Assembly (NCBI RefSeq): GCF_005518285.1
Contig: NZ_SJDU01000149.1
Span: forward strand, 1-5,409
Source of the DNA: Brachyspira catarrhinii
Lineage (GTDB): Bacteria; Spirochaetota; Brachyspiria; Brachyspirales; Brachyspiraceae
Length of the DNA: 5,409 bases
Direction: 5' to 3'
Shown here piece after piece: positions 1-5,336 of this stretch. Below the pieces are notes generated by a model. That model saw only the letters and a program-made list of their open reading frames with translations. It was not told where the DNA came from and ran no database searches. The position numbers and the translations under genes are program-made. Within the stretch, counting starts at the first letter, position 1; each line of letters begins with the position of its first letter.

Positions 1-1426
1 CAACCTAGCAAATTTCTCAAAAATAGAAGATGTGATTTCATCGGTAGTCAAACCCGAAGAATTGATAGCGATTTATACTTTAGTAGGACAGCAAGTCGAC
101 CAAGAAATTATATCGGAAGAAAAAGGAAGCCTTGCGGGAATAATGGTTTATTTAGTTCCAGCGGCGGAAAGAAAAAGAACTGCGGACGATTTGGTTGCCT
201 TAATAAACGAAGCTATTGACAAAACCGATATAAGAGAGAATGTCCCTATATTCACTATGTATACCAGCGGTAATGTCGACCCTGGAAAAGCGGTAAATAT
301 TAAAATAGTCGGAAACGATACGGAACTTGCCCAAAAAGCGAAAACGGAAATAAGAGATTATCTTTCAACGATTCAAGGCGTTATAAATATTGACGATGAC
401 GATAAAATCGGAAAAGACGAGTTAAGAATAATATTCGATTACGATAAAATAGCTCAACTTGGGGTAAATGTCGCCACGGTTGCAAGCGAAGTGAGGGCGG
501 CTTATACGGGAACTGTCGCCACATATATACAGGAGCTTGAAAACAAACTTAATTTTAGAGTAATGTTCGACAAACAATACACTTACGACACCGAATATTT
601 GAATAAACTTTTAATACCGAATTCTCAAAACAGATTAATATATCTTGAAAATCTTGCCACAGTTCAAGTGACAAACGGACTTTCCACTTTGAAACATTAT
701 AACGGCGAGCGAACTATAACGATAACCGCCGATATAGAATACGGGCAGAATACATCGCAGCAGGTTATGAACGCGGTAAGCGAAAGATTTAAAAATTTTA
801 GCAGAGAATATAGAGGATTAAAATTAGACTTCGGAGGCGAGGCGAGAGAGACGGTAAAGGCTTTAAGACAGCTTTTATTTAGTTTCGCTATGGCTTTTAT
901 ATTCGTTTATATAATATTGTTGCTTCAGTTAAACAGATTCATTCAGCCTATTATGATTATGATAATTATTCCTTTCGGGCTTATCGGAGTTTTGCTCGGG
1001 TTTGCCGTCCATCGTATGCCGTTATCGTTTATGGGAATAGTGGGAATTGTAGGACTTGCTGGAGTCGTGGTAAATAACGGAATAATACTTGTCGATGTGA
1101 TAAACAATATCATAGACAGAGGAGTTCAAGGCGGAAAGAAAGGAATCAAAAAAGCTATAGTCGATGGCGCTAAACAGAGACTTCGCCCCGTATTTTTGAC
1201 TACGATTACAACGGTTGTGGGACTTCTTCCAACGGCATGGGGAATCGGAGGAAGAGCCGATTTGATTATTCCGATAGTTATGGCTTTGGCTTACGGGCTT
1301 TTATTTTCTTCTTTGCTTACTCTTATATTTTTGCCTTGTATGTTTATGATAATGTTCGATTTAAGATTGATAAAGATTCCTGAAGAGCATATTCCAAGAG
1401 AAGAGATAACGAATACTAATATTTAA
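1..1426 (+). CDS. RND-family efflux transporter permease, C-terminal half (5'-partial)
   Basis: This is the inner-membrane pump subunit of a tripartite proton-driven RND exporter (AcrB/SwrC-like). The frame is open to the left edge (first whole codon at 2), so the start lies outside; a GTG at 32 is internal, not a start. About 474 residues are visible, against roughly 1000-1050 for the family. The periplasmic porter/docking part comes first (to about 870). Five hydrophobic segments follow, matching TM8-TM12: about 872-931, 947-1006, 1028-1102, 1187-1240 and 1262-1351. TM10 carries the family motif as GLAGVVVNNGIILVD, and RLRPVFLTTITTVVGLLP precedes and forms TM11. At the place of AcrB Lys940 the residue is Asn, as in many VNN-type members. 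A short charged tail ends at TAA. The substrate cannot be told from this half. The gene is followed by its own terminator, so it is last in its operon; fusion-protein and outer-membrane partners, if present, would be upstream. Confidence 0.93.
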   Translation, partial: NLANFSKIEDVISSVVKPEELIAIYTLVGQQVDQEIISEEKGSLAGIMVYLVPAAERKRTADDLVALINEAIDKTDIRENVPIFTMYTSGNVDPGKAVNIKIVGNDTELAQKAKTEIRDYLSTIQGVINIDDDDKIGKDELRIIFDYDKIAQLGVNVATVASEVRAAYTGTVATYIQELENKLNFRVMFDKQYTYDTEYLNKLLIPNSQNRLIYLENLATVQVTNGLSTLKHYNGERTITITADIEYGQNTSQQVMNAVSERFKNFSREYRGLKLDFGGEARETVKALRQLLFSFAMAFIFVYIILLLQLNRFIQPIMIMIIIPFGLIGVLLGFAVHRMPLSFMGIVGIVGLAGVVVNNGIILVDVINNIIDRGVQGGKKGIKKAIVDGAKQRLRPVFLTTITTVVGLLPTAWGIGGRADLIIPIVMALAYGLLFSSLLTLIFLPCMFMIMFDLRLIKIPEEHIPREEITNTNI

Positions 1427-1445
1427 TTTTATAAAATTAAGTTCA

Positions 1446-1490
1446 AAAAGGATTGTCTAAATTAATAGGCAGTCCTTTTAATTATCTTTT
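1446..1490 (+). terminator. Rho-independent terminator after the RND gene
   Basis: The arms AAAAGGATTGTCT (1446-1458) and AGGCAGTCCTTTT (1467-1479) pair over 13 positions, two of them G-U wobbles, around an 8-base loop. A T-rich stretch (CTTTTT at 1487-1492, with TTTT already in the arm) follows. It lies 20 bases after the RND stop codon and separates that operon from the methyltransferase promoter. Confidence 0.85.
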
Positions 1491-1516
1491 TAATTTTAAG
1501 TTAAAATATATAATTA

Positions 1517-1544
1517 TTGACTTTACAAAATTTTATGCTATATT
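1517..1544 (+). promoter_or_regulatory. Promoter of the methyltransferase (extended -10)
   Basis: A -35-like TTGACT lies at 1517-1522. A 16-base spacer ends in TGC, and TATATT follows at 1539-1544, giving an extended -10 element. Transcription would start about 7 bases further on, at or within a base or two of the ATG at 1551. No Shine-Dalgarno sequence lies between the -10 box and the ATG, so the transcript should be leaderless. Seen in sequence; not tested. Confidence 0.65.
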
Positions 1545-1550
1545 ATAAAA

Positions 1551-2201
1551 ATGAAACGAGAACTTGGGCAATATTTTACCACATATAATCCTTTTCAAAA
1601 CGATGGATTTCTTGATTGGGCTTGCAAATGCAATTTGAGTAAAACTACAATTTTAGAGCCTTTCGCTGGAGCAAATAATTTAATCAATATGCTTCAAAAT
1701 ATGGGATTATGTTCCGATTTTAAGAGTTTCGATATAGAGCCTCAAAATAAATCTATCATAAAAAGAGACACTTTAAAAAATTTCCCGAAAGGTTTTAAGG
1801 TATGCATAACCAATCCGCCGTATCTGGCGCAAAATTCGGCAAAAAGAAGAAATATAGAATTTCCAAATATTATTTATGACGATTTATATAAATATTCTTT
1901 AGAAAAATGTTTGGAAAATTGCGATTATGTAGGCGCTATAATTCCCGCTTCGTTTTTCAACGCGAATATTTTTAGAGAAAGATTAAGTCATTATATTCTA
2001 TTAAATTCAAAAATGTTTAACGACACGGAGCATCCCGTTTGTTTGGCATTATTCAAAAAATATAAAGAAAATTCGGACGATATAGATTTGTATAACGACA
2101 ATAAATATTTGGGAAAATTAAGCGATTTGAAAAAAAACTTCCTCAATCAAATATTAACATGGATATTCGTTTCAATGTTCCTGACGGCAATTTGGGATTG
2201 A
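1551..2201 (+). CDS. Gamma-class N6-adenine DNA methyltransferase, N-terminal catalytic fragment of a frameshifted gene (whole gene 1551-2497)
   Basis: The protein should transfer a methyl group from S-adenosylmethionine to adenine N6 in a specific DNA site. The motif order is that of gamma-class (TaqI-like) enzymes. Motif X GQYFTT is at residues 6-11, the motif I AdoMet loop LEPFAGANN at 35-43, an acidic FDIEP at 60-64, the catalytic motif IV NPPY at 88-91, and a motif-VI-like segment VGAIIPASFF at about 127-136. The first 193 or so residues look normal. After the A8 run the frame reads an unrelated hydrophobic tail to TGA at 2199-2201, while the proper continuation lies in the -1 frame. Restoring one base gives a 315-residue protein, a usual size for a small type II or orphan methyltransferase. 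The start is forced: motif X is six residues in, and TGA at 1518-1520 closes the frame upstream. There is no Shine-Dalgarno sequence. Base composition is richer in A+T than the fab genes, which fits acquisition by transfer. The target site is unknown. Confidence 0.85.
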   Translation: MKRELGQYFTTYNPFQNDGFLDWACKCNLSKTTILEPFAGANNLINMLQNMGLCSDFKSFDIEPQNKSIIKRDTLKNFPKGFKVCITNPPYLAQNSAKRRNIEFPNIIYDDLYKYSLEKCLENCDYVGAIIPASFFNANIFRERLSHYILLNSKMFNDTEHPVCLALFKKYKENSDDIDLYNDNKYLGKLSDLKKNFLNQILTWIFVSMFLTAIWD

Positions 2202-2497
2202 TAGCAATAGACAATACAATAGAACCTTCGATAAAATTCGTAAATGGCGAGGAAATATCTCCCGACAGAATAAGAGTTTCTTCAAGAAGCATAACGAGAA
2301 TAATGATTCCGAGAAAATATAAAGTGAATAATATAATAGAAAAATTAAATCAAAATCTTAATATTTTTAGAAAAGAAACTTACGATTTATTTTTGACTCC
2401 TTTTAAGGGTTTGCGAAAAGATAATTGCTACAGAAGAAGATTGGATTACAAACTTGCAAAAAAGCTTATAGAGGAAACTTTATATGAATTATGTTAA
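2105..2497 (+). CDS. Methyltransferase C-terminal part (target-recognition region) in the -1 frame
   Basis: This is the rest of the same methyltransferase gene. The frame opens after TAA at 2102-2104. The continuous protein would pass from DLKKK into LPQSNINMDIRFNVPDGN and run to TAA at 2495-2497. The first ATG in this frame is at 2159, giving 112 residues, but it has no Shine-Dalgarno sequence, so independent translation is unlikely. The part is basic (RSITRIMIPRKYK, then KDNCYRRRLDYK). This fits the C-terminal DNA-recognition domain that gamma-class enzymes carry after the catalytic domain, but specific recognition residues cannot be named. Without this part the upstream fragment would very probably be inactive. 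It could be a dead gene, a phase-variable gene in its OFF state, a recoded gene, or a sequencing error. Confidence 0.7.
   Translation: MFGKIKRFEKKLPQSNINMDIRFNVPDGNLGLIAIDNTIEPSIKFVNGEEISPDRIRVSSRSITRIMIPRKYKVNNIIEKLNQNLNIFRKETYDLFLTPFKGLRKDNCYRRRLDYKLAKKLIEETLYELC
2130..2138 (+). other. A8 homopolymer and A AAA AAC slippery heptamer at the methyltransferase frame break
   Basis: Eight consecutive A at 2130-2137 are followed by C. In the zero frame the codons read TTG AAA AAA AAC, so 2132-2138 is the -1 slippery pattern X XXY YYZ in phase. The -1 frame is blocked upstream by TAA at 2102-2104 and the zero frame downstream by TGA at 2199-2201, so the shift must occur between them. This tract is the only repeat there able to supply it. 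A ninth A would make the gene continuous. Confidence 0.65.
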
Positions 2498-2657
2498 AGT
2501 CCAATTAGTAAAAATATGTTTGTAAAATATAAATAATATTATATAATCGCATTATTTTATACTATAGACGAATTAAAGGCTTTCTTAAATAAATTTGATT
2601 GATAAAAAATGTATTCGACATAATGCAAGGAGTTAGTATAAATATTTTTGTTAAAAT

Positions 2658-2692
2658 TGGATTGCCACGCCAACAAGTTGGTTCGCAATGAC
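2658..2692. repeat. Nested palindromic intergenic repeat (TCATTGCGA...GGCAATCC type)
   Basis: An outer pair ATTGC (2661-2665) and GCAAT (2685-2689) encloses an inner pair CCAAC (2670-2674) and GTTGG (2677-2681) around AA. On the minus strand it begins TGTCATTGCGAACC and ends GTGGCAATCC. This is the form of a dispersed intergenic repeat seen in many unrelated bacterial genomes, where its translation yields spurious proteins with CHCE...GNP-like strings. A 61-residue open frame across it (minus strand, 2562-2747) shows exactly such a string, CHCEPTCWRGNP. Only one copy is in this window, so its repetition elsewhere is inferred. Confidence 0.65.
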
Positions 2693-2749
2693 AAAGTAGG
2701 ACAAAACCCATTCGCAAGACAAAAAATAAATAAAATATAAATTGCAAAT

Positions 2750-2777
2750 AAAAAAGTCGTATGAATGATACGACTTC
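2750..2777 (-). terminator. fabF: Rho-independent terminator of the fab cluster, possibly bidirectional
   Basis: The arms AAGTCGTAT (2754-2762) and ATACGACTT (2768-2776) pair perfectly over 9 bases around a 5-base loop. Read on the minus strand the stem runs into a T run (from the A run 2750-2755) followed by A and TTT. It begins 25 bases after the fabF stop codon. On the plus strand the tail CATTATTTTC is moderately T-rich, so it may also stop transcripts coming from the methyltransferase. Confidence 0.88.
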
Positions 2778-2801
2778 ATTATTTTCTAAATTCTAATTAT
2801 T

Positions 2802-4055
2802 TTATATTTTTTTGAATACTATTGAAGCGTTATGTCCACCGAAACCGAATGAATTGCTTATAGCGTATTCTATTTTATAATCTTGCGCCGTATTTGGCAC
2901 GACATCCAAATCGCATTCTGGGTCCTGTTCGTCCACATTTATGGTAGGATGAACTTTAGAATCTATAATGCTCATAATAGTAGCCACCGCTTCTACTCCG
3001 CCAGCCGCTCCGAGCGCATGCCCAATCATAGATTTTGTGGAATTGATTTTTATTTTTTTAGCGTTCTCCTCTCCCAAGGCTTTTTTAATCGCTCTAATCT
3101 CCGCTATATCGCCTGGAGGAGTTGAAGTTCCATGAGTGTTTATATAATTTATTTTATCGGGCGAAATTTTAGCGCTTTCTATCGCCAATGACATAGCTCT
3201 AGCTCCCATAGCTCCGTCCTCTAGAGGCGCGGTAATATGATTTGCGTCAGCCGTAAAACCGTATCCGCAAATTTCGGCAAGTATATCGGCGTTTCTTTTT
3301 TTGGCATGTTCGTATTCTTCCAATACCAATATTCCCGCTCCTTCGGAAATGACGAAACCGTCTCTTCCTTTGTCGAAAGGTCTTGAAGCTTTTTCTGGCG
3401 CATCGTTTCTTGTAGATAAAGCCCGAGCGTTATTAAATCCCGCTATCGTAAGAGGATTTATCGTAGCCTCGCTTCCGCCGACAACCATAATATCCGCTTC
3501 GTTGTCTTTAATATGTTTATAACCCAAACCTATAGAATGATTAGAAGAAGCGCATGCCGTCACCACGCTGTAATTTGGTCCGTTCATTCCGTATTCTATA
3601 GATATTAGTCCCGCAGTCATATTTATTATTTGCATAGGAACAAAGAAAGGAGACACTCTGCTTGGTCCGTCTGACAATATAACGCTGTGATTTTGTAATA
3701 AAGTAGTCACTCCTCCGATTCCGCTTCCTATAATAACGCCCGCTCTCAAAGGGTCAAATCCGCTTTTAGGCTCTATTCCCGCTTGTTTTAAGGCATGATG
3801 CCCCGCATATATTCCAAAATTTATAAACGGGTCCAATCTTCTTAACATTTTTTTATCCGAATAATAATCGCCTTCGAGAGGCAAAGCTTCCGCTCCTATT
3901 TTCGTTATAAGCTGTTCTTTATCGGGGTCAAAATATTTAGAAAGTTTTTTAACTCCCGAAACTCCATTTAAAAGATTATTCCAAAATGTTTTGACATCGT
4001 TTCCTAAAGAATTTACAACTCCAAGCCCTGTCACTACGACTCTTCTTTCGCTCAT
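2802..4055 (-). CDS. fabF: 3-oxoacyl-[acyl-carrier-protein] synthase II (KAS II)
   Basis: This cytoplasmic condensing enzyme of type II fatty acid synthesis joins malonyl-ACP to an acyl-ACP with loss of CO2, adding two carbons. The 417-residue length is normal (about 410-417). The thiolase-fold Cys-His-His triad is complete: Cys168 in VTACASS, His308 in NTHGTSTPPGD and His346 in KSMIGHALGAAGG, with the conserved Lys341. The C-terminal gating loop reads GFGGHNA (404-410), as in many Gram-positive FabF proteins. The Cys-His-His triad separates it from FabH, and the N-terminus RRVVVTGLGVV is typical. The start ATG is preceded by AGGAG (4064-4068) at an 8-base distance. It is the last gene of the fabG-acpP-fabF cluster, 122 bases after acpP with a terminator in between, so it is probably expressed below acpP by read-through or from its own weak promoter. 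No rnc gene follows, unlike in many genomes. Confidence 0.97.
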   Translation of the reverse strand: MSERRVVVTGLGVVNSLGNDVKTFWNNLLNGVSGVKKLSKYFDPDKEQLITKIGAEALPLEGDYYSDKKMLRRLDPFINFGIYAGHHALKQAGIEPKSGFDPLRAGVIIGSGIGGVTTLLQNHSVILSDGPSRVSPFFVPMQIINMTAGLISIEYGMNGPNYSVVTACASSNHSIGLGYKHIKDNEADIMVVGGSEATINPLTIAGFNNARALSTRNDAPEKASRPFDKGRDGFVISEGAGILVLEEYEHAKKRNADILAEICGYGFTADANHITAPLEDGAMGARAMSLAIESAKISPDKINYINTHGTSTPPGDIAEIRAIKKALGEENAKKIKINSTKSMIGHALGAAGGVEAVATIMSIIDSKVHPTINVDEQDPECDLDVVPNTAQDYKIEYAISNSFGFGGHNASIVFKKI

Positions 4056-4127
4056 ATAAATAACTCCTGATTATTCAAGTAAAATTTAAAAAATAATTTC
4101 AATCAATTTAAATAAATTCAAATAATT

Positions 4128-4170
4128 AAAAAAATCCCGCAAAAAGAAATTATTTTACGGGAAATTTTTA
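4128..4170 (-). terminator. Intrinsic terminator between acpP and fabF
   Basis: TCCCG (4135-4139) pairs with CGGGA (4158-4162). After a C/A mismatch, the A run at 4141-4145 can pair with TTTT at 4153-4156, extending the stem. On the minus strand the stem is followed by seven T (A run 4128-4134). It lies 15 bases after the acpP stop. The G+C core is short, so partial read-through into fabF is likely. Confidence 0.75.
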
Positions 4171-4177
4171 ATATGAT

Positions 4178-4414
4178 TTACTTTTTATGGTCTTCGATAT
4201 ATTTTGCAGCGTCAGCCACATTTTTAATTTTTTCTTGGTCTTCTTGAGGAATTTTAATATCGTAGCGTTTTTCCAACTCCATGATTAATTCCACCAAGTC
4301 CAAAGAATCGGCGTTCAAATCATCTACGAAAGAAGCAGTATCCGTAATCTTGCTTTTGTCCGAGATGTTTAATTGAGCCGCAACCACATCTTTAATTTCA
4401 TCGATTAATGCCAT
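4178..4414 (-). CDS. acpP: Acyl carrier protein
   Basis: This small acidic carrier holds growing acyl chains as thioesters on a 4'-phosphopantetheine arm and hands them between FAS II enzymes in the cytoplasm. The 78-residue length is standard. The attachment site is Ser37 in the motif NADSLDLVELIM (34-45), where AcpS-type transferases add the arm from coenzyme A. The helix II recognition surface is acidic (D36, D39, E42, E47), and the C-terminal part IPQEDQEKIKNVADAAKYI is typical. The start ATG is preceded by AAGGAG (4421-4426) at a 6-base distance, the strongest ribosome site in the window, which fits the high demand for this protein. It lies 76 bases downstream of fabG and is followed by its own terminator, so many transcripts probably end after it. 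Confidence 0.98.
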   Translation of the reverse strand: MALIDEIKDVVAAQLNISDKSKITDTASFVDDLNADSLDLVELIMELEKRYDIKIPQEDQEKIKNVADAAKYIEDHKK

Positions 4415-4442
4415 TTTTTTCTCCTTGAAAATTAAAATATTT

Positions 4443-4473
4443 ATTATAAAGCGCCGTTAGGCAGCCTTATTGC
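4443..4473 (-). promoter_or_regulatory. Possible internal promoter before acpP
   Basis: The minus strand shows a perfect TATAAT (complement of 4443-4448) about 30 bases before the acpP start. The region 17-18 bases upstream (AATAAG, near GCAATA) matches the -35 consensus poorly. TATAAT-like strings are expected by chance at this base composition, so this is only a candidate. Confidence 0.3.
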
Positions 4474-4490
4474 TTATTTATTATGTTTTA

Positions 4491-5240
4491 TCACATAGAC
4501 ATTCCGCCGTCTACAGCTATAACCTCTCCCGTTATATAATCGCTCAAATCTGACGCTAAAAAAACCGCCAAATTAGCGACATCTTCCGCATTTCCCAATC
4601 TTTTTATCGGAGTTATATTCATAATATTTTTAACCGTATCTTCGGGCAAAACTCCCGTCATATCGGTTTGAATAAATCCTGGGGCAATCGCATTAACGCA
4701 TATTTTTCGGGCGGCAAATTCTTTAGCCATAGCTTTAGTTATTCCAATTATTCCCGCCTTTGCCGCCGCATAATTCGTTTGTCCCGCGTTTCCCATTTTT
4801 CCTATAACGCTCGATATATTTATTATCTTTCCTCTTCTAGCTTTAAGCATATATCTTGCCGCTTCCCTCGAAGTATAAAAAGCTCCCGAAAGATTTGTGC
4901 TTATTACTTCGTTCCAATTATTGTCGTCCATTTGAATAACTAACATATCTCTTGCAATTCCCGCGTTATTTACGAGTATATCTATGGATTTAAATTTTTC
5001 TACCGTTTTATCCACAACCTCTTTACATGATTCGCTCGATTTGACATCATGCTTCAGAGCCAGAGTTTCAATATTATATTCTTTTTTTAATTCTTCCGCA
5101 ACAGACGAAGCCTTTTCAATATTTGTAGCGGTTATAACTATATTAGCGCCTTCTTTCGCCAAAGCTTCCGCAATCTTTTTTCCTATTCCTCTGCTCGAAC
5201 CCGTTATTAAAGCCGTTTTGCCTTTAAGATTTAAATCCAT
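4491..5240 (-). CDS. fabG: 3-oxoacyl-[acyl-carrier-protein] reductase
   Basis: This NADPH-dependent short-chain dehydrogenase reduces 3-oxoacyl-ACP to (3R)-3-hydroxyacyl-ACP, the first reduction of each elongation cycle, in the cytoplasm. The 249-residue length is normal. The cofactor loop TGSSRGIG is at residues 13-20, and NNAG at 91-94 supports the sheet. The catalytic tetrad is complete: Asn116, Ser144 (NISSVIGKMG), Tyr157 and Lys161 (NYAAAKAG). PGFIQTDMT and the C-terminal YITGEVIAVDGGMSM are characteristic of FabG rather than of other dehydrogenases. The start ATG at 5240 places the cofactor loop where expected, and no other ATG, GTG or TTG lies in frame nearby upstream. Its ribosome site is weak: AAGGT at 5254-5258 is 13 bases away. 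It is the first gene of the cluster in this window; acpP follows after 76 bases without a clear terminator. Confidence 0.96.
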   Translation of the reverse strand: MDLNLKGKTALITGSSRGIGKKIAEALAKEGANIVITATNIEKASSVAEELKKEYNIETLALKHDVKSSESCKEVVDKTVEKFKSIDILVNNAGIARDMLVIQMDDNNWNEVISTNLSGAFYTSREAARYMLKARRGKIINISSVIGKMGNAGQTNYAAAKAGIIGITKAMAKEFAARKICVNAIAPGFIQTDMTGVLPEDTVKNIMNITPIKRLGNAEDVANLAVFLASDLSDYITGEVIAVDGGMSM

Positions 5241-5275
5241 ATTTTTAATTATTACCTTAAAATTTTTTTTAATAA

Positions 5276-5316
5276 ATTATAAACTATATTAAAACAAAAA
5301 ATAATAAATTTGTCAA
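5276..5316 (-). promoter_or_regulatory. Candidate promoter of the fabG-acpP-fabF cluster
   Basis: The minus strand carries a perfect -35 box TTGACA (complement of 5311-5316). A -10 candidate TAATAT (complement of 5286-5291) follows after 19 bases, or TTAATA after 18. A perfect TATAAT lies further on (complement of 5276-5281) but is 29 bases from TTGACA, so it would need a different, weak -35. Either choice gives a leader of a few tens of bases before fabG. Confidence 0.5.
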
Positions 5317-5336
5317 GTATATTTCAGGTATATTTT
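5317..5336 (-). promoter_or_regulatory. Two direct repeats with 11-base period upstream of the fabG -35 box
   Basis: GTATATTT occurs at 5317-5324 and again at 5328-5335 (plus strand), separated by CAG. On the minus strand this reads AAATATAC-CTG-AAATATAC directly before TTGACA. One helical turn between repeats next to a -35 box is the geometry used by PhoB/OmpR-type activators. The regulator, if any, is unknown, and A+T richness makes chance repeats possible. Confidence 0.35.

Larger units (their letters stand above)
2498..2801. other. Gene-poor spacer between the methyltransferase and fabF
   Basis: About 300 very A+T-rich bases lie between the two converging genes. The stretch holds the palindromic repeat at 2658-2692 and the terminator at 2754-2776, described separately. 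An A+T-only imperfect stem (2528-2537 with 2551-2561) lies just after the methyltransferase and is not convincing as a terminator. A 22-codon open stretch at 2537-2602 ends with IDELKAFLNKFD and a stop but has no ATG, GTG or TTG start; it may be a gene remnant or chance. An AAGGAG at 2628-2633 is not followed by a start codon. No gene can be supported, and there is no trace of an endonuclease that I can recognise. Confidence 0.6.

Noticed and set aside
32..34. GTG at 32 as the start of the RND gene
   Set aside because: The same frame is open to the left edge with in-family sequence, and the protein from GTG would lack the N-terminal half of the pump.
2159..2497. Independent 112-residue gene starting at ATG 2159
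   Set aside because: There is no Shine-Dalgarno sequence or promoter, and the frame continues upstream of the ATG toward the A8 run in a way that completes the methyltransferase; treated as its C-terminal part.
2528..2561. Stem TATAAATAAT with ATTATTTTATA after the methyltransferase as a terminator
   Set aside because: It is made only of A-T pairs, contains a bulge and lacks a T tail; too weak and too likely by chance in this base composition.
2628..2660. AAGGAG at 2628-2633 as the start of a small gene
   Set aside because: No ATG, GTG or TTG follows at a workable distance with an open frame of any length.
2562..2747. 61-residue open frame on the minus strand
   Set aside because: It runs across the palindromic repeat and yields the CHCEPTCWRGNP-type string typical of spurious translations of that repeat; no ribosome site and no protein-like composition.
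2883..3522. Open frames within fabF on either strand (2883-3125, 3301-3522 plus; 3221-3403 minus)
   Set aside because: They are shadows of the fabF reading frame, which has complete catalytic motifs throughout.
4452..4466. Small hairpin GCC-GTTA-GGC between fabG and acpP as a terminator
   Set aside because: Three-base stem with no T run; not supportable.
4668..5292. Plus-strand open frames of 91 and 102 residues over fabG
   Set aside because: They lie antisense to fabG, with no family resemblance and no ribosome sites; the codon pattern is that of the opposite strand.
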